Part shown: one piece after another, positions 16,604-26,285 of the stretch
Position numbering within the stretch: the first letter of the stretch is position 1
How the letters are laid out: each line of letters begins with the position of its first letter
Source of the DNA: JBEVNR01 sp040507985
GTDB lineage: Bacteria > Pseudomonadota > Alphaproteobacteria > Rickettsiales > UBA6187
Assembly (NCBI GenBank): GCA_040507985.1
Contig: JBEVNR010000001.1
Coordinates: 1 to 64,000, forward strand
Direction of reading: 5' to 3'
DNA: 64,000 nucleotides
Position numbers and translations under genes: made by a program
Notes under the pieces: model-generated
Seen by the model: only the letters and a program-made list of their open reading frames with translations
The model's database searches: none
Told to the model about the DNA's origin: nothing

Positions 16604-18407
16604 AGAGTGCGTTCACCTTTTCGGCGATGGCTTTAGCCACGGGAGCGGCGGCTTTGCCGCCCGCGCCGCCATGTTCCACCACGACGGCAAAGGCGGCCTT
16701 CGGCTTAATCAGCGGGGAATACCCCACGAACAGCCCGTGATGTTCCGTTCGCTTCAGCGATTCGACGTCGCCCCGATCTTCGTATTTTTTGCGCTGTTTT
16801 TTAGAAATCACCTGCACCGTTCCCGTCTTGCCGGCAAAGGAGTAGTCGCGGTTCTCCAGCGCGTGGGCGCGGGCGGTGCCGCGCGGATGGTTGACCACGT
16901 CTTCCATCGCCTGCCGCACGATGCGTAAATGGCCCTCCGGCACGCCAAGCGGCAAAGGAAGGGGAGCGCCTTTGTCGACAAGGCAGGGGAACAGTTTCAC
17001 CCCGGAGGCGATGCGCGCGGCCATGGTGGCCAATTGTATGGGCGTCACCAGTACGAATCCTTGCCCGATGGCCATGTTCACGCTATCGCCGGGCGACCAA
17101 CGCTGCCCGTATCGCGCCAGCTTCCATTCCGGAGTGGGAATGAGCGCGGGAATTTCCGCGCCCAGCCCGGCGCCGGTGCGCTCTCCGAACCCCATTTCCC
17201 GCGCGGCACGCACGATGGGACCGGAACCCATTTGTTTTCCGAGCGTATAAAAATACACGTTGCACGATTGGCGTATCGCCTCGCGCATGTTCACCATGCC
17301 GTGGCCGTAAGGATTCCAGCAATGGAACACCACGTTTCCGACGTCAATATATCCCGGACATAATACGCGCTTTTCGGGATTCACCCCCTCCGCCAGCGCC
17401 CCCAGCGCAACGGTGGGCTTAAAGGTCGAGCCGGGGGGATAGCTGCTGAGGCACGGCCGGTTAAGCAGCGGCTTGCGCGGATCGTTCAGCAGTTTTTGCC
17501 ACGCCGCGCCGACGATGCCCCCGGTGAAAAGATTGGCGTCGTAGCCCGGCGACGAGACGTAGGCCATAATGCCGCCGGTATCGACGTCGAGCACGACGAC
17601 GCTACCCGATTGCCCGTCCAGTTTTTTTTCGACGTGAAGCTGTAGCCGCGCGTCTAGCGCGAGCCTCACGTCTTCGCCGGGCTTGCCGGGAGAGTCCGAC
17701 AATTCCCTAACGGGATAAGACTTGGCGTTCACCTCGAAATAACGCACGCCCGGAGTTCCCCGCAAATCGGCGTCGAAGGCCCGTTCGGCGCCGGTGCGTC
17801 CGGCCGTTGCCCCTTCGATGCGAAATTCCGGATTGTCTTTTGCCTCCTCTTCCGTCGGCACGCCCACATAGCCCGTAATTTGGCTGCACGACTCGCGTAG
17901 CGGAAAGCGGCGACGGTACACGGCGTCGACGAACACGTAGCGCAGCTCCGGCCGTCTGGCCTCGATGATCGCCGTCTCTCCCCACGACAAGTCGTTAAGC
18001 AAGATGCGCGCCTGCTTTTCCCCCAGCCGTCCAAGCTTCGTTTTATCCTGATGCTCCAAGGCGCGACGCAATTCTTCTCGCCTCTCCGGCGACAATGCGA
18101 GCAAGACGCAAATATCGTCGTATATTTTATTGACTTCCTTCATCGCCTCCTCGTCGGCGGCAAGCCGAAACTCCAGGTGGTTCTCGGCCAACGCCACGCG
18201 GTTGCGATCAAGGATTTTTCCGCGCATCGCCGGCACGTAGCGTTTTTTTATGCGGTTTTTGTCCGACATTTTTCGGTACGCGTCAGTTTTCACCGATTGT
18301 AAATAGTAAAGCCGCGACGAAATGCCTAAAATGGACAAGGTTTTGACGACGCCCAGAAAAAAAGCGCGCCTCCCGAATCGCGCTTGCAGGTCGCGCCCTT
18401 TAGACAT
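16596..18407 (-). CDS. mrdA: Penicillin-binding protein 2 (transpeptidase)
   Basis: The elongation-specific class B PBP that cross-links peptidoglycan in rod-shaped growth together with RodA. The product is 603 aa: an N-terminal membrane anchor (VVKTLSILGISSRLYYL), a PBP dimer domain with RGKILDRNRVALAEN, and a transpeptidase domain. Catalytic motifs are visible as STFK in SSYPPGSTFKP (about 325), SCN in RQSCNVYFYTLGK (about 382) and KTG in FAGKTGTVQV (about 525). mreC, mreD and rodA are not adjacent, so the usual cluster is broken. The 3' end carries a tandem duplication. Confidence 0.93.
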   Translation of the reverse strand: MSKGRDLQARFGRRAFFLGVVKTLSILGISSRLYYLQSVKTDAYRKMSDKNRIKKRYVPAMRGKILDRNRVALAENHLEFRLAADEEAMKEVNKIYDDICVLLALSPERREELRRALEHQDKTKLGRLGEKQARILLNDLSWGETAIIEARRPELRYVFVDAVYRRRFPLRESCSQITGYVGVPTEEEAKDNPEFRIEGATAGRTGAERAFDADLRGTPGVRYFEVNAKSYPVRELSDSPGKPGEDVRLALDARLQLHVEKKLDGQSGSVVVLDVDTGGIMAYVSSPGYDANLFTGGIVGAAWQKLLNDPRKPLLNRPCLSSYPPGSTFKPTVALGALAEGVNPEKRVLCPGYIDVGNVVFHCWNPYGHGMVNMREAIRQSCNVYFYTLGKQMGSGPIVRAAREMGFGERTGAGLGAEIPALIPTPEWKLARYGQRWSPGDSVNMAIGQGFVLVTPIQLATMAARIASGVKLFPCLVDKGAPLPLPLGVPEGHLRIVRQAMEDVVNHPRGTARAHALENRDYSFAGKTGTVQVISKKQRKKYEDRGDVESLKRTEHHGLFVGYSPLIKPKAAFAVVVEHGGAGGKAAAPVAKAIAEKVNALYF

Positions 18408-18521
18408 TGGCGCGCTCCGTCCCGGACGGGGTCGAAAATCTGTGGATCATGCAAAAACGTCCCTCTTTTGCCTTAGAGCCTATGAGATCATTTTAAAGTG
18501 GATTCACTATCATATCCCGTC

Positions 18522-18582
18522 ATCCCGATAAAAGTCGGAATATCTTTATAAACGATGACGGCATGCCGCTTTATAGCGGGAT
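18522..18582. repeat. REP-like inverted repeat between mrdA and lepA
   Basis: The inverted arms ATCCCGATAAAAG and CTTTATAGCGGGAT are separated by about 35 bp containing a GATGACGGCATGCCG segment. This is a diverged member of the CATTCCCGC palindrome group, or an unrelated hairpin. It lies between lepA and mrdA, downstream of lepA. Confidence 0.55.
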
Positions 18583-18678
18583 GGCGAGTTATTAGATATT
18601 TCATGCGTCAAATAACAGATTTCCCGTCATTTTTTGTTTTTTACATCAACACATAATGATTGGCGTCCTTCGTACGGC

Positions 18679-20493
18679 TTAATCGTCCGTCACCTTCAGG
18701 GCTTGAATGAAGGCGCTTTGCGGAATGTCGACGTTGCCGATGTTACGCATTTTCTTTTTGCCCTTCTTCTGCTTCTCCAGCAATTTGCGCTTGCGGGTAA
18801 TGTCGCCGCCGTAGCATTTGGCGGTGACGTCCTTCCGCATGGCGCTCACCGTCTCGCGCGCGATCACCTTGCCGCCGATGGCCGCCTGAATCGCGATTTT
18901 AAACATTTGCCGGGGGATTAAGTCTTTCAGCCTTGTGCATAGCTCGCGCCCGCGCGACTCGGCGCGGGTTTTGTGGACGATCATCGCCAGCGCGTCCACA
19001 GGTTCGCCGTTAATGAGGATGTTCACCTTCGCCATGTCGCTGTCTTCGTAGCCGGCATGCTCCCATTCAAAGCTGGCGTAGCCGCGCGTGCATGATTTTA
19101 GCCGATCGTAGAAGTCGAACACGGTTTCGTTGAGCGGCAATTTATAGCGCACCAGCGCGCGCTTGCCGACATAGGTCAATTCGATTTGCACCCCGCGCTT
19201 TCCCGTGCATAGGGACAGGATGCTGCCTAAATATTCGTCCGGCGTCATGATGGTGGCGGCGATCCACGGCTCTTGCCAGCCGCGAATCTTCACCGGGTCC
19301 GGCATGTCGGCCGGGTTGTGCAGCGTCATTTCGCTCCCGTCGATAAGCTCCAGCCTATAGGCGACGCTCGGCGCGGTGGTGATCAGGTCGAGGTCGTATT
19401 CCCTCTCCAGCCGCTCTTGAATGATTTCCAAATGCAACAGCCCCAAAAATCCGCACCGAAAGCCCATGCCAAGCGCGGCGGAGCTTTCTTTCTCGTAGGA
19501 AAAACCGGAGTCGTTGAGGCGCAGCATCGCCACGGAATCCTTCAATTTTTCGTACTCGGAGGCGTCGGTCGGAAACAGGCTGCAAAACACCACCGGCAGG
19601 TTGGGCTTAAACCCGGTCAGCGCCGCGTCGCATTGCCGCCCCTCTTCGGTGATGGTGTCGCCGATTTTACAATCGGCCACTTCTTTAATGGACGCGGTGA
19701 TGAAGCCGATCTCGCCCGGATAGAGCGCGTCCGTCATGTATTGCTTTGGCGTGAAATAGCCGATGCGTTCGGCGTTATACACCGTCCTGGCTTGCATCAT
19801 GCGGATTTTCGTGCCTTTTTTGAGCGTGCCGTCCATCACGCGCACAAGCACGATGACGCCCAAATAAGGGTCGTACCAGCTATCCACCAGCAGCGCCCTC
19901 AGCGGCGCGTTCGGGTCGCCCTTGGGCGCGGGGATAATCTTCACGATATTTTCCAGAATCTCATGAATGCCTATGCCCGCCTTGGCCGAACACGGCACCG
20001 CCCCGGAGGCGTCGATGCCGATCACCTCTTCGATTTGCTCCTTCACCCGCTCCGGTTCGGCGGCCGGCAGGTCGATTTTGTTTAACACGGGAACGATTTC
20101 GTGGTTGCAGTCGATGGCCTGGTAGACGTTCGCCAGCGTTTGCGCCTCCACCCCTTGCGAGGCGTCCACCACCAACACCGATCCTTCGCACGAGGCGAGC
20201 GAGCGGCTCACTTCGTACGAAAAATCGACGTGGCCGGGCGTGTCCATTAAGTTCAGCATGTAATCCAGCCCGTCGTCGGCCTTATAGATAAGCCGAACGG
20301 TTTGCGCCTTGATGGTGATGCCGCGCTCTTTTTCTATGTCCATGCTGTCGAGCACCTGCTCCTTCATCTCGCGCTCCTCCAGCCCTCCGCAGGTTTGGAT
20401 CAGGCGGTCGGCCAAGGTCGATTTCCCGTGGTCGATATGGGCGATGATCGCGAAGTTGCGAATGCGGGAAATGGGAACGTGTATGTCTGTCAT
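18679..20493 (-). CDS. lepA: Elongation factor 4 (LepA back-translocase)
   Basis: A ribosome-associated translational GTPase, 604 aa, the standard length. G motifs are visible: AHIDHGKSTLADRL (G1), GITIKAQTV (G2), DTPGHVDFSYEVSR (G3), LNKIDLPAA (G4) and SAKAGIG (G5). LepA-specific regions include GFRCGFLGLLHLEI, YVGKRALVRYKLPL, and the C-terminal domain with AKCYGGDITRKRKLLEKQKKGKKKM. It ends shortly after NVDIPQSAFIQAL. It is monocistronic, with lepB absent from its usual downstream place. Confidence 0.96.
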   Translation of the reverse strand: MTDIHVPISRIRNFAIIAHIDHGKSTLADRLIQTCGGLEEREMKEQVLDSMDIEKERGITIKAQTVRLIYKADDGLDYMLNLMDTPGHVDFSYEVSRSLASCEGSVLVVDASQGVEAQTLANVYQAIDCNHEIVPVLNKIDLPAAEPERVKEQIEEVIGIDASGAVPCSAKAGIGIHEILENIVKIIPAPKGDPNAPLRALLVDSWYDPYLGVIVLVRVMDGTLKKGTKIRMMQARTVYNAERIGYFTPKQYMTDALYPGEIGFITASIKEVADCKIGDTITEEGRQCDAALTGFKPNLPVVFCSLFPTDASEYEKLKDSVAMLRLNDSGFSYEKESSAALGMGFRCGFLGLLHLEIIQERLEREYDLDLITTAPSVAYRLELIDGSEMTLHNPADMPDPVKIRGWQEPWIAATIMTPDEYLGSILSLCTGKRGVQIELTYVGKRALVRYKLPLNETVFDFYDRLKSCTRGYASFEWEHAGYEDSDMAKVNILINGEPVDALAMIVHKTRAESRGRELCTRLKDLIPRQMFKIAIQAAIGGKVIARETVSAMRKDVTAKCYGGDITRKRKLLEKQKKGKKKMRNIGNVDIPQSAFIQALKVTDD

Positions 20494-20774
20494 AAGCCAA
20501 GTAAAGCAGGGTGGATTGCGCGCGCCATTCTAGCGGGAGGGCGGCGGATTGGCGAGGGAAAAATTGGCGGGAGGAAAAAGGCCGTGAACCGACGCCCCAT
20601 GTTTTTTAATTCCAAATTTTTTTATACCCCAAATATGTACCCCTAAGAAATTATCATTAGCTCAGCTAATAAAAAGGATGGAAACGAGCGGACGCGTTCG
20701 CCGGGAAGCGCGGTAAGAAGCAAGCGTAACGGCGGACTGAATGTTATACTCCGATAGCGGCGCATAGTTTTTGC

Positions 20775-20807
20775 TTGCATCTTAAAGAAGGCGAGCTTAG
20801 GTATAAT
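20775..20807 (+). promoter_or_regulatory. Candidate promoter for sixA-pseudopilin operon
   Basis: A perfect TATAAT at 20802-20807 lies 34 bp before the sixA ATG. The nearest -35-like TTGCAT (20775-20780) is 21 bp away, longer than ideal, so only the -10 is convincing. Confidence 0.4.
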
Positions 20808-20841
20808 TCGTTCCCAAAATGAACCGCCTTCCATAACCGCC

Positions 20842-21369
20842 ATGAAAACCCTCACGTTACTTCGCCATGCCGAGGCGGCGCCCGCCGCCGGCCGTAACGA
20901 CAAACGCCGTCCTTTAACCCAACGGGGGGCGAACGAGGCCCGCGCGCTCGGGGGAGCGCTGGCGGAGAGTTTCTCCACGGACGCAGACGCCACGCGCGTC
21001 CTCTGTTCCGACGCCGTCCGCACCACGCAAACGGCGGAAAAATTAACGGGCCAAGAAATCGGACGACGCCTTCCGCTCGAAAGCGACGCGGCGCTGTACA
21101 ACGCCTCGGCGCAGAAAATATTTTCCGTGATAGCGACGCAAGACGACGGGCTTCGCGCGCTTGCGGTCGTTGCGCACAACCCCGGCATATCGGAGGCGTG
21201 CGCCGCCCTATGCGACCGATTGGGTAAAAGAGGCGATGAACGGCCGTCCCTTCCCCTTGCGCCGGCCACCGGAATGCGCTTCGTCTTTGAGGTGAAGTCA
21301 TGGCGGGAATGCGTCGGCGCCGCGCCCGTCTCAGGGGCGTTCGTTACGCCGCATAAGGAGGCGACATGA
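20842..21369 (+). CDS. sixA: SixA-type phosphohistidine phosphatase
   Basis: A 175-aa protein of the histidine phosphatase superfamily. The catalytic LLRHAEA (RHG motif) is at the N-terminus, followed by the SixA-like DKRRPLTQRGANEARALG; a second catalytic His lies in VVAHNPGISE. In enterobacteria SixA removes phosphate from PTS-type phosphohistidines, and in alphaproteobacteria the family is common with unknown targets. The TGA stop overlaps the start of the following pseudopilin as ATGA, so the two are co-translated. Confidence 0.85.
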   Translation: MKTLTLLRHAEAAPAAGRNDKRRPLTQRGANEARALGGALAESFSTDADATRVLCSDAVRTTQTAEKLTGQEIGRRLPLESDAALYNASAQKIFSVIATQDDGLRALAVVAHNPGISEACAALCDRLGKRGDERPSLPLAPATGMRFVFEVKSWRECVGAAPVSGAFVTPHKEAT

Positions 21370-22133
21370 AAGAAAAAAACGGCTTCTCGCTCGTGGAAAT
21401 GAGCGTCGTCATCGTGATTATCGGCTTGCTCGCGGCGGCGGTGACGGCGGGCAAGGGATTGCTGCGTTCCATGCGCATAAAATCTATGGCGGCGCTGGCC
21501 GAGGAATATAAAGGTGCGTTGGTGCAATTTTCGTCCATTTACCAAGGATTGCCGGGCGACCTCGTGAACGCGACCCAGTTTTTTGACGCCGCCTCCCTTC
21601 CGACTTCGTCCGAAGGCGCGTGCGACAACGGCGCCCTTTCCTCGCTAAACGGCAACGGAGACGGCAAAATTGCGGCAGGCGCGGAATCGACGCTCGCGAA
21701 CCTGCATTTAAGTTTGGCCGAACTCACCAAAAAAACCTATTGCGGCGTGTGGTCCGGCAATTTCGACGTCGGCGTGAACGCCATAGAAAGCAAGGTGGCC
21801 AAAGGCGCGGCGATGCGCGTCGTGTGTTGCGCGGACGACGATTACCCGCGCAGCCTGCCCATGCGCAACCATTTCGAGTTTTTTGCGCTCTCGCCCTTGG
21901 CTGCGGGAGAGCGCGACGGCGTGCTGTCGCCGAAAGAGGCGCGCGACTTCGACCAAAAACTCGACGACGGCAATCCCGACGCCGGCTTTATCGCCGCCGG
22001 GGGAAAATTCGACGGCGGCGGATATGCAAGCGCGGGATGTTACCAAAACGCGGCCGATTCCGCCCTGTACGACGTATCGTCCGCAACGAGCGACGATCCC
22101 TCCTCGTGCCGCATGATGTTCGGCTACGACTAA
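21366..22133 (+). CDS. Type IV pilin/type II pseudopilin-like protein 1
   Basis: A 255-aa protein with a class III prepilin signal: a short charged leader MKEKNG, cleavage before FSLVEMSVVIVIIGLLAAAVTAG with Glu at +5, then the N-terminal pilin helix. A conserved LPGDLVNATQFF follows, a word shared in similar form by the other two pseudopilins in this window. The C-terminal part is rich in Gly, Asp and Ser with four or more Cys. It should be processed by a PilD-type peptidase and join a pilus or pseudopilus. It is translationally coupled to sixA. Major pilins are usually shorter, so a minor pilin or adhesin is possible. Confidence 0.8.
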   Translation: MKEKNGFSLVEMSVVIVIIGLLAAAVTAGKGLLRSMRIKSMAALAEEYKGALVQFSSIYQGLPGDLVNATQFFDAASLPTSSEGACDNGALSSLNGNGDGKIAAGAESTLANLHLSLAELTKKTYCGVWSGNFDVGVNAIESKVAKGAAMRVVCCADDDYPRSLPMRNHFEFFALSPLAAGERDGVLSPKEARDFDQKLDDGNPDAGFIAAGGKFDGGGYASAGCYQNAADSALYDVSSATSDDPSSCRMMFGYD

Positions 22134-22177
22134 GAGCCTGTAGCAAATTAAGGATATGCAGAAAATCTATTATAGGA

Positions 22178-23317
22178 CTACGCATGCTCCTCGGCGGCCA
22201 TGCTTCCCTCGTACCTCGCCGTAAATTCCTCGGCGAATTGGCGCGCGCGTTTTTTTTCTATCGCCTCGCGCAACCGCTCGGTAAGGCGAAGGTAAAAGCG
22301 AATATTGTGCGCGGTCGTCAGCATCGACGCCAAAATTTCGCCCGCCTTGGTTAAATGGTGCAGATAGGCGCGGCTGTGGCCGGCGGAACAAGAGAGGCAA
22401 TCGCAATCGGCGTCGAGCGGCGAAAGGTCTTCGGCGTATTTCGCGTTGCGAAGGTTGATCGCCCCGTGCCGCGTAAACGCCTGCCCGTTGCGGCCGGAGC
22501 GCGACGGCATGACGCAGTCGAACATATCCACCCCGCGCAACACCGCGCCGACTATGTCAAGCGGCTTGCCGACGCCCATTAAATAGCGCGGCTTGTCTTT
22601 GGGAAGCATGGGCGCGGTGACGTCCAGCATCGAGAACATCTTCTCCTGCCCTTCCCCGACCGCCAACCCCCCGATCGCGTAACCGTCGAATCCGATCGCC
22701 CGCAATCCGTCCGACGACGTTTTTCGTAATTCCGGAGACATGCCCCCTTGCACGATGCCGAACAATCCGTAGCCGTCGCGGGGAACGAACGCCTCTTTCG
22801 AGCGCTTCGCCCATCGCAGCGACAATTCGGTCGAGCGGCACGTTTCCTCCTCGGTGGCGGGATAGCGCAGGCATTCGTCGAAAATCATGGTGATTGTGCT
22901 GCCGAGGGCGCGTTGAATCTCCATCGAGCGCTCGGGCGACAACATATGCCGGCTGCCGTCAATATGCGACGCGAATTCGACGCCATGTTCCGTCACTTTC
23001 GCCAATCCGGATAAAGACATGACCTGAAACCCGCCGGAGTCGGTCAAGATAGGCCCGTCCCACCCCATAAAGCGCCGAAGACCGCCCAGTTTTTCGACGC
23101 GCTCCGCTCCCGGGCGCAGCATTAAATGGTAGGTGTTGCCGAGAATAACCTGCGCGCCGGCGTCGCGTATCATGCCGGGCGTCATCGCCTTGACGGTGGC
23201 TTGCGTGCCGACGGGCATAAAAATCGGCGTGCGGATTTCGCCATGGGCCGTTTTGAGAAGTCCGGCGCGGGCGAAACCATCGGTCGCGTGCAGGGAAAAG
23301 GAAAAGCTATTGGACAT
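22178..23317 (-). CDS. tgt: tRNA-guanine transglycosylase
   Basis: It exchanges guanine 34 for preQ1 in tRNAs with GUN anticodons, a step of queuosine synthesis. The 379-aa length is typical. Visible hallmarks are ILGNTYHLMLRPG, the active-site Asp region LTDSGGFQVMSL, the nucleophile region GVDMFDCVMPSR, and the zinc site CDCLSCSAGHSRAYLHHL (about 302-320). The start overlaps the queA 3' end by 11 bp, giving a queA-tgt operon. Confidence 0.96.
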   Translation of the reverse strand: MSNSFSFSLHATDGFARAGLLKTAHGEIRTPIFMPVGTQATVKAMTPGMIRDAGAQVILGNTYHLMLRPGAERVEKLGGLRRFMGWDGPILTDSGGFQVMSLSGLAKVTEHGVEFASHIDGSRHMLSPERSMEIQRALGSTITMIFDECLRYPATEEETCRSTELSLRWAKRSKEAFVPRDGYGLFGIVQGGMSPELRKTSSDGLRAIGFDGYAIGGLAVGEGQEKMFSMLDVTAPMLPKDKPRYLMGVGKPLDIVGAVLRGVDMFDCVMPSRSGRNGQAFTRHGAINLRNAKYAEDLSPLDADCDCLSCSAGHSRAYLHHLTKAGEILASMLTTAHNIRFYLRLTERLREAIEKKRARQFAEEFTARYEGSMAAEEHA

Positions 23318-24416
23318 AGGAAAAACGATGAAGCGACGAGGGGTTGACGATAAAACACGCGTCGCCGTAAGAGAAAAAGCGATATTTTTCCTCTATGGCG
23401 CATTCATAGGCCGATAACATGCGCCGCCTTCCGCACAGCGTCGACACGAGCATGGCCAGCGTCGATTTCGGCAGGTGGAAATTGGTAAGCAGCGCGTCCG
23501 CGACGTTAAACCGATAGCCCGGGCGAATGAAAAGGCGCGTCTCCGCCTCGCCCGGCATGACGGCGTTGGCTTTCTTGCTCCACGCCGCCTCAAGCGTGCG
23601 CGCGGCGGTGGTGCCGACGCAAATCACGGCGCGCCCTTCCCGCCCGGCGGCGTTTACCTCCCGCGCCGCTTCTTCCGATACGATATAACGTTCCTTATGC
23701 ATGACATGGTCGCGGACGTCGTCGGTTTTCACCGGCGCGAACGTACCTAGGCCGACATGCAGCGTTACTTTTACCGTTCTGCACAAGCGCTCCTCGCATC
23801 TCGCCAATATTTCGGGCGTGAAATGCAGCCCGGCCGTCGGCGCGGCGAGCGATCCCGCCGCATCGGCGTACACGGTTTGGTAACGGGCGAAATCTTCTTC
23901 GCCGAACGCCTCGTCACCGCGTTGCTTGCGTTCCTTCACGATATAGGGAGGAAGCGCGGGGCGCCCGTATGACGCAAGCAGCGCCGAAAACCCCGCCGGC
24001 CCTTCCGCAATCCGAAATAGGCTTTGCGCGCCGTCTTTTTTGTCGTTGCGAAGCACATATTCCCCGCACCGGAGAAGGTCGCCTTCCTCGACGTGCCTGG
24101 CAGGCAAGACGAAGGCGCGGCGCTCCGCCTCGCCTTCCGTATCGACGCACGTCAATTCTAGCGCGCGTCGATTTTTCTCGTTGATTACGCTTAACGAGGA
24201 AGGCACGACCTTGCTGTCGTTCACGACGATTACGCTGCCTTTGGGAATAATCTGCGGAAGGCGTTGAAAAACCGTATGGGTTATTCCCCCGTGCGTCATT
24301 GCCAAAAGGCGCGATCCGTCCCGCCGCTCGCACGGACGCGTCGCAATCAATGCCTTGGGCACGTGAAAGTCGTAAGAAGACAAGAGGTCGTCCGGAGCGG
24401 CGGCGGTGCGCGTCAT
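23307..24416 (-). CDS. queA: S-adenosylmethionine:tRNA ribosyltransferase-isomerase
   Basis: It converts preQ1-tRNA to epoxyqueuosine-tRNA using the ribosyl group of SAM. The 369-aa protein has the QueA words LSSYDFHVPKALIATRPCERRDGSRLL at the start (split here by family pattern), VIVVNDSKVVPSSL, YASYGRPALPPYI-like LASYGRPALPPYI, SLAAPTAGLHFT, TLHVGLGTFAPV and LLTNFHLPKSTLAMLVS. It is the first gene of the queA-tgt pair, so the organism should make queuosine at least from preQ1. Confidence 0.95.
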   Translation of the reverse strand: MTRTAAAPDDLLSSYDFHVPKALIATRPCERRDGSRLLAMTHGGITHTVFQRLPQIIPKGSVIVVNDSKVVPSSLSVINEKNRRALELTCVDTEGEAERRAFVLPARHVEEGDLLRCGEYVLRNDKKDGAQSLFRIAEGPAGFSALLASYGRPALPPYIVKERKQRGDEAFGEEDFARYQTVYADAAGSLAAPTAGLHFTPEILARCEERLCRTVKVTLHVGLGTFAPVKTDDVRDHVMHKERYIVSEEAAREVNAAGREGRAVICVGTTAARTLEAAWSKKANAVMPGEAETRLFIRPGYRFNVADALLTNFHLPKSTLAMLVSTLCGRRRMLSAYECAIEEKYRFFSYGDACFIVNPSSLHRFSYVQ

Positions 24417-24651
24417 AGGCTTTTAGGGTAACAAAGAGGGGGAAGAGCGGCGTCACGTGCTATCTTTGGGAAAGGCGTGATATGTTTTTTACAATAGCTC
24501 AGTATTCCTTCAAAAGGATATCACATTTTTTGCTAAAAAAATCCCTAAAAATCATCTCGCTTCAATAAAGCGCATACAGCCTAAGTGACCGTTGAATTTT
24601 AAGGGTAGCTTAATCTTGGAATATCGATGGCGTATGGAAGCCATCAGGCGC

Positions 24652-25395
24652 TTAAGCGGAACAAAATTCGTGACGTTCTTTTTTTCGAGAAATTATTAAT
24701 ATGACAATAAATAATGCGGCCGTAACGGCGGAAGCCTGCATCGTGCCTAAATCCAATCCTCCCTTGTCATGCGATTTTGTTAATAAATCGCCGAAGGTGG
24801 CTCCGAACGGGCGCGTAAAAATAAAAGCGACCCAGAACAAAAAAACGTGGTTTATGCGAGTGGCATAATGAAGGAACAACACGGCGAGAATGACGCCGGA
24901 CGTAATAAGCGCCCCTTGCATATAGCTTAACGCAAGGTTGTCCGTCAGGTAATCGCCGAATGCCGTACCCAGGCTGTTTGAAAACAGAACCGCAACCCAA
25001 AACATGATTTCAGGTCTGCGACGATCGATCGGATACACTTGCAGCGTTTTTTCCTTGCAACGCCAGATAGCCAAAGTGATAAGCAAGCCTGAGGTTAAGA
25101 CAAGCGAACCATAAAAGTAGCCCAACCCTAACGTCCTGTCCGTCATGTCCGAAATTTCGGTGCCGACCGTGGTGGTGCCGATAATGGCCGCCCAGAAGAG
25201 CGGAGCATGAAATTTTTCGGCCCGCACTTGAAAAAACAGCAATGCCAGCAAAATGGCGCCGGTAAGGAGAAGGCTTACCGCATACCCCATATTCAGCGTC
25301 ATGGACAACATGTCCCCGGTAGTTTCGCCCAACGTGGTGGCAAGAATTTTCAACGCCCAGAAATAAACGGTGATTTGGGCAATTTTATTTTTCAT
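24652..25395 (-). CDS. Four-repeat integral membrane protein (DUF347/COG4705-like)
   Basis: From MKNKIAQITV the product is 247 aa with about eight hydrophobic helices in four repeated pairs. Each repeat carries a related word: TTLGETTGDMLS, TTTVGTEISDMT, NSLGTAFGDYLT and RPFGATFGDLLT. This matches the membrane repeat known as DUF347, found in uncharacterised COG4705-type proteins; some relatives have been linked to metal handling, but the function is not established here. AAGGAG just before the ATG at 25395 supports this start over the 14-codon longer frame. The 24417-24651 gap downstream shows no gene. Confidence 0.75.
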   Translation of the reverse strand: MKNKIAQITVYFWALKILATTLGETTGDMLSMTLNMGYAVSLLLTGAILLALLFFQVRAEKFHAPLFWAAIIGTTTVGTEISDMTDRTLGLGYFYGSLVLTSGLLITLAIWRCKEKTLQVYPIDRRRPEIMFWVAVLFSNSLGTAFGDYLTDNLALSYMQGALITSGVILAVLFLHYATRINHVFLFWVAFIFTRPFGATFGDLLTKSHDKGGLDLGTMQASAVTAALFIVILIISRKKERHEFCSA

Positions 25396-25497
25396 GGCAA
25401 TCTCCTTTTTGGGCAATGCAATGTATATACTATGCACGAAAACTTAAGAGAAACTGAGCGCTCGATTTTTTTTAGGGGTTGCCATGGAAGAATATAT

Positions 25498-25643
25498 TAG
25501 ACCTCTTGCAAAACCCGCTACGGCGAGATGGATACGTGTCATCGCCCGCCCGCAGAACCGCAGCGTACTTAGGTACGTGAGGATTCGAGGACGGACGATG
25601 GCGCGCAGACGTCCGCCGTAGGTAGGGTTTTGCAAGAGGTCTA
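25498..25643. repeat. Palindromic element, copy 3 (arm type A)
   Basis: Near-perfect terminal inverted repeats TAGACCTCTTGCAAAACCC... and complement, bounded by TA. The forward core CCGCAGCGTAC-TTAG-GTACGTGAGGAT is followed by TCGAGGACGGA. It is one of two elements in the 25396-26285 gap. Confidence 0.92.
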
Positions 25644-25910
25644 TTTATTTGAAGCCAACGGAAATCAGTATGCGCTTGAATGGAGCATATTCGTCGTCAT
25701 GTGCTTTTGGAATTGCTTCCGGGAGGTAAGAAATTCGCGTCAGGAAGCGATTCCATACCCTATTTGTTGGGTCTTAGAGAGAGGAATGCGGAACGGCCTG
25801 AGGTCAAAAATCGGAAGAGCTAACGACCGAAGACAACCTTCCGCCTTAAGGGCAAGCCAATAGTTTTTCGTTAACGTAGTAAAAATTCAGAGAGGATTCT
25901 TCATCGATAG

Positions 25911-26065
25911 ATCAGACTTCTTGCATAAATCGAGCTACCGGCGAAGTGAATATGAGGGGAGCGTTCGCCCACAGAAGCGCAGCGTACTAAGCGTACGTGA
26001 ACAGTCTATGGCGAATGGTTATGCATAGAGGTCCGCCGTAGATAGCGTTATCCGAAAGGTCCATT
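25911..26065. repeat. Palindromic element, copy 4 (degenerate type A arms)
   Basis: The left arm AGACTTCTTGCATAAATCG and right arm TAGCGTTATCCGAAAGGTCC are imperfect inverted repeats. The core CGCAGCGTAC-TAAGC-GTACGTGA is intact while the arms have decayed. Between copies 3 and 4 there is only an open frame starting inside copy 3, which I do not accept as a gene. Confidence 0.8.
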
Positions 26066-26226
26066 GTATCGAAATTGTTGCAGGTATCCGTATAAAGAGA
26101 ATCTACCGGAAATTCTGATGGGAAAGGCGTTTTTATCGTATGTTTTAAAGCCTTAATTTGTAAAATTATACAACATGCCGAGCGTTGAAGCGCCGCCAAA
26201 ACGTGATTGATTTTTCTGTTAAGCGC

Positions 26227-26268
26227 AATAAATGCCGCAATTTTTATACAGAGATTGCGGCATTTATT
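26227..26268. terminator. Intrinsic terminator after rpsU
   Basis: A perfect 15-bp stem, AATAAATGCCGCAAT paired with ATTGCGGCATTTATT, has a 12-nt loop and lies about 20 bp beyond the rpsU stop. T-rich stretches on both sides would allow it to act in either direction. Confidence 0.85.
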
Positions 26269-26285
26269 TTTATGTTTATGAACAA

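Noticed and set aside
20643..21545. 300-codon frame antisense to sixA and the pseudopilin
   Set aside because: It overlaps two motif-supported genes and has no recognisable features.
25630..25863. 77-codon frame between palindromic elements 3 and 4
   Set aside because: Its start lies inside the repeat, there is no ribosome binding site and no family resemblance.
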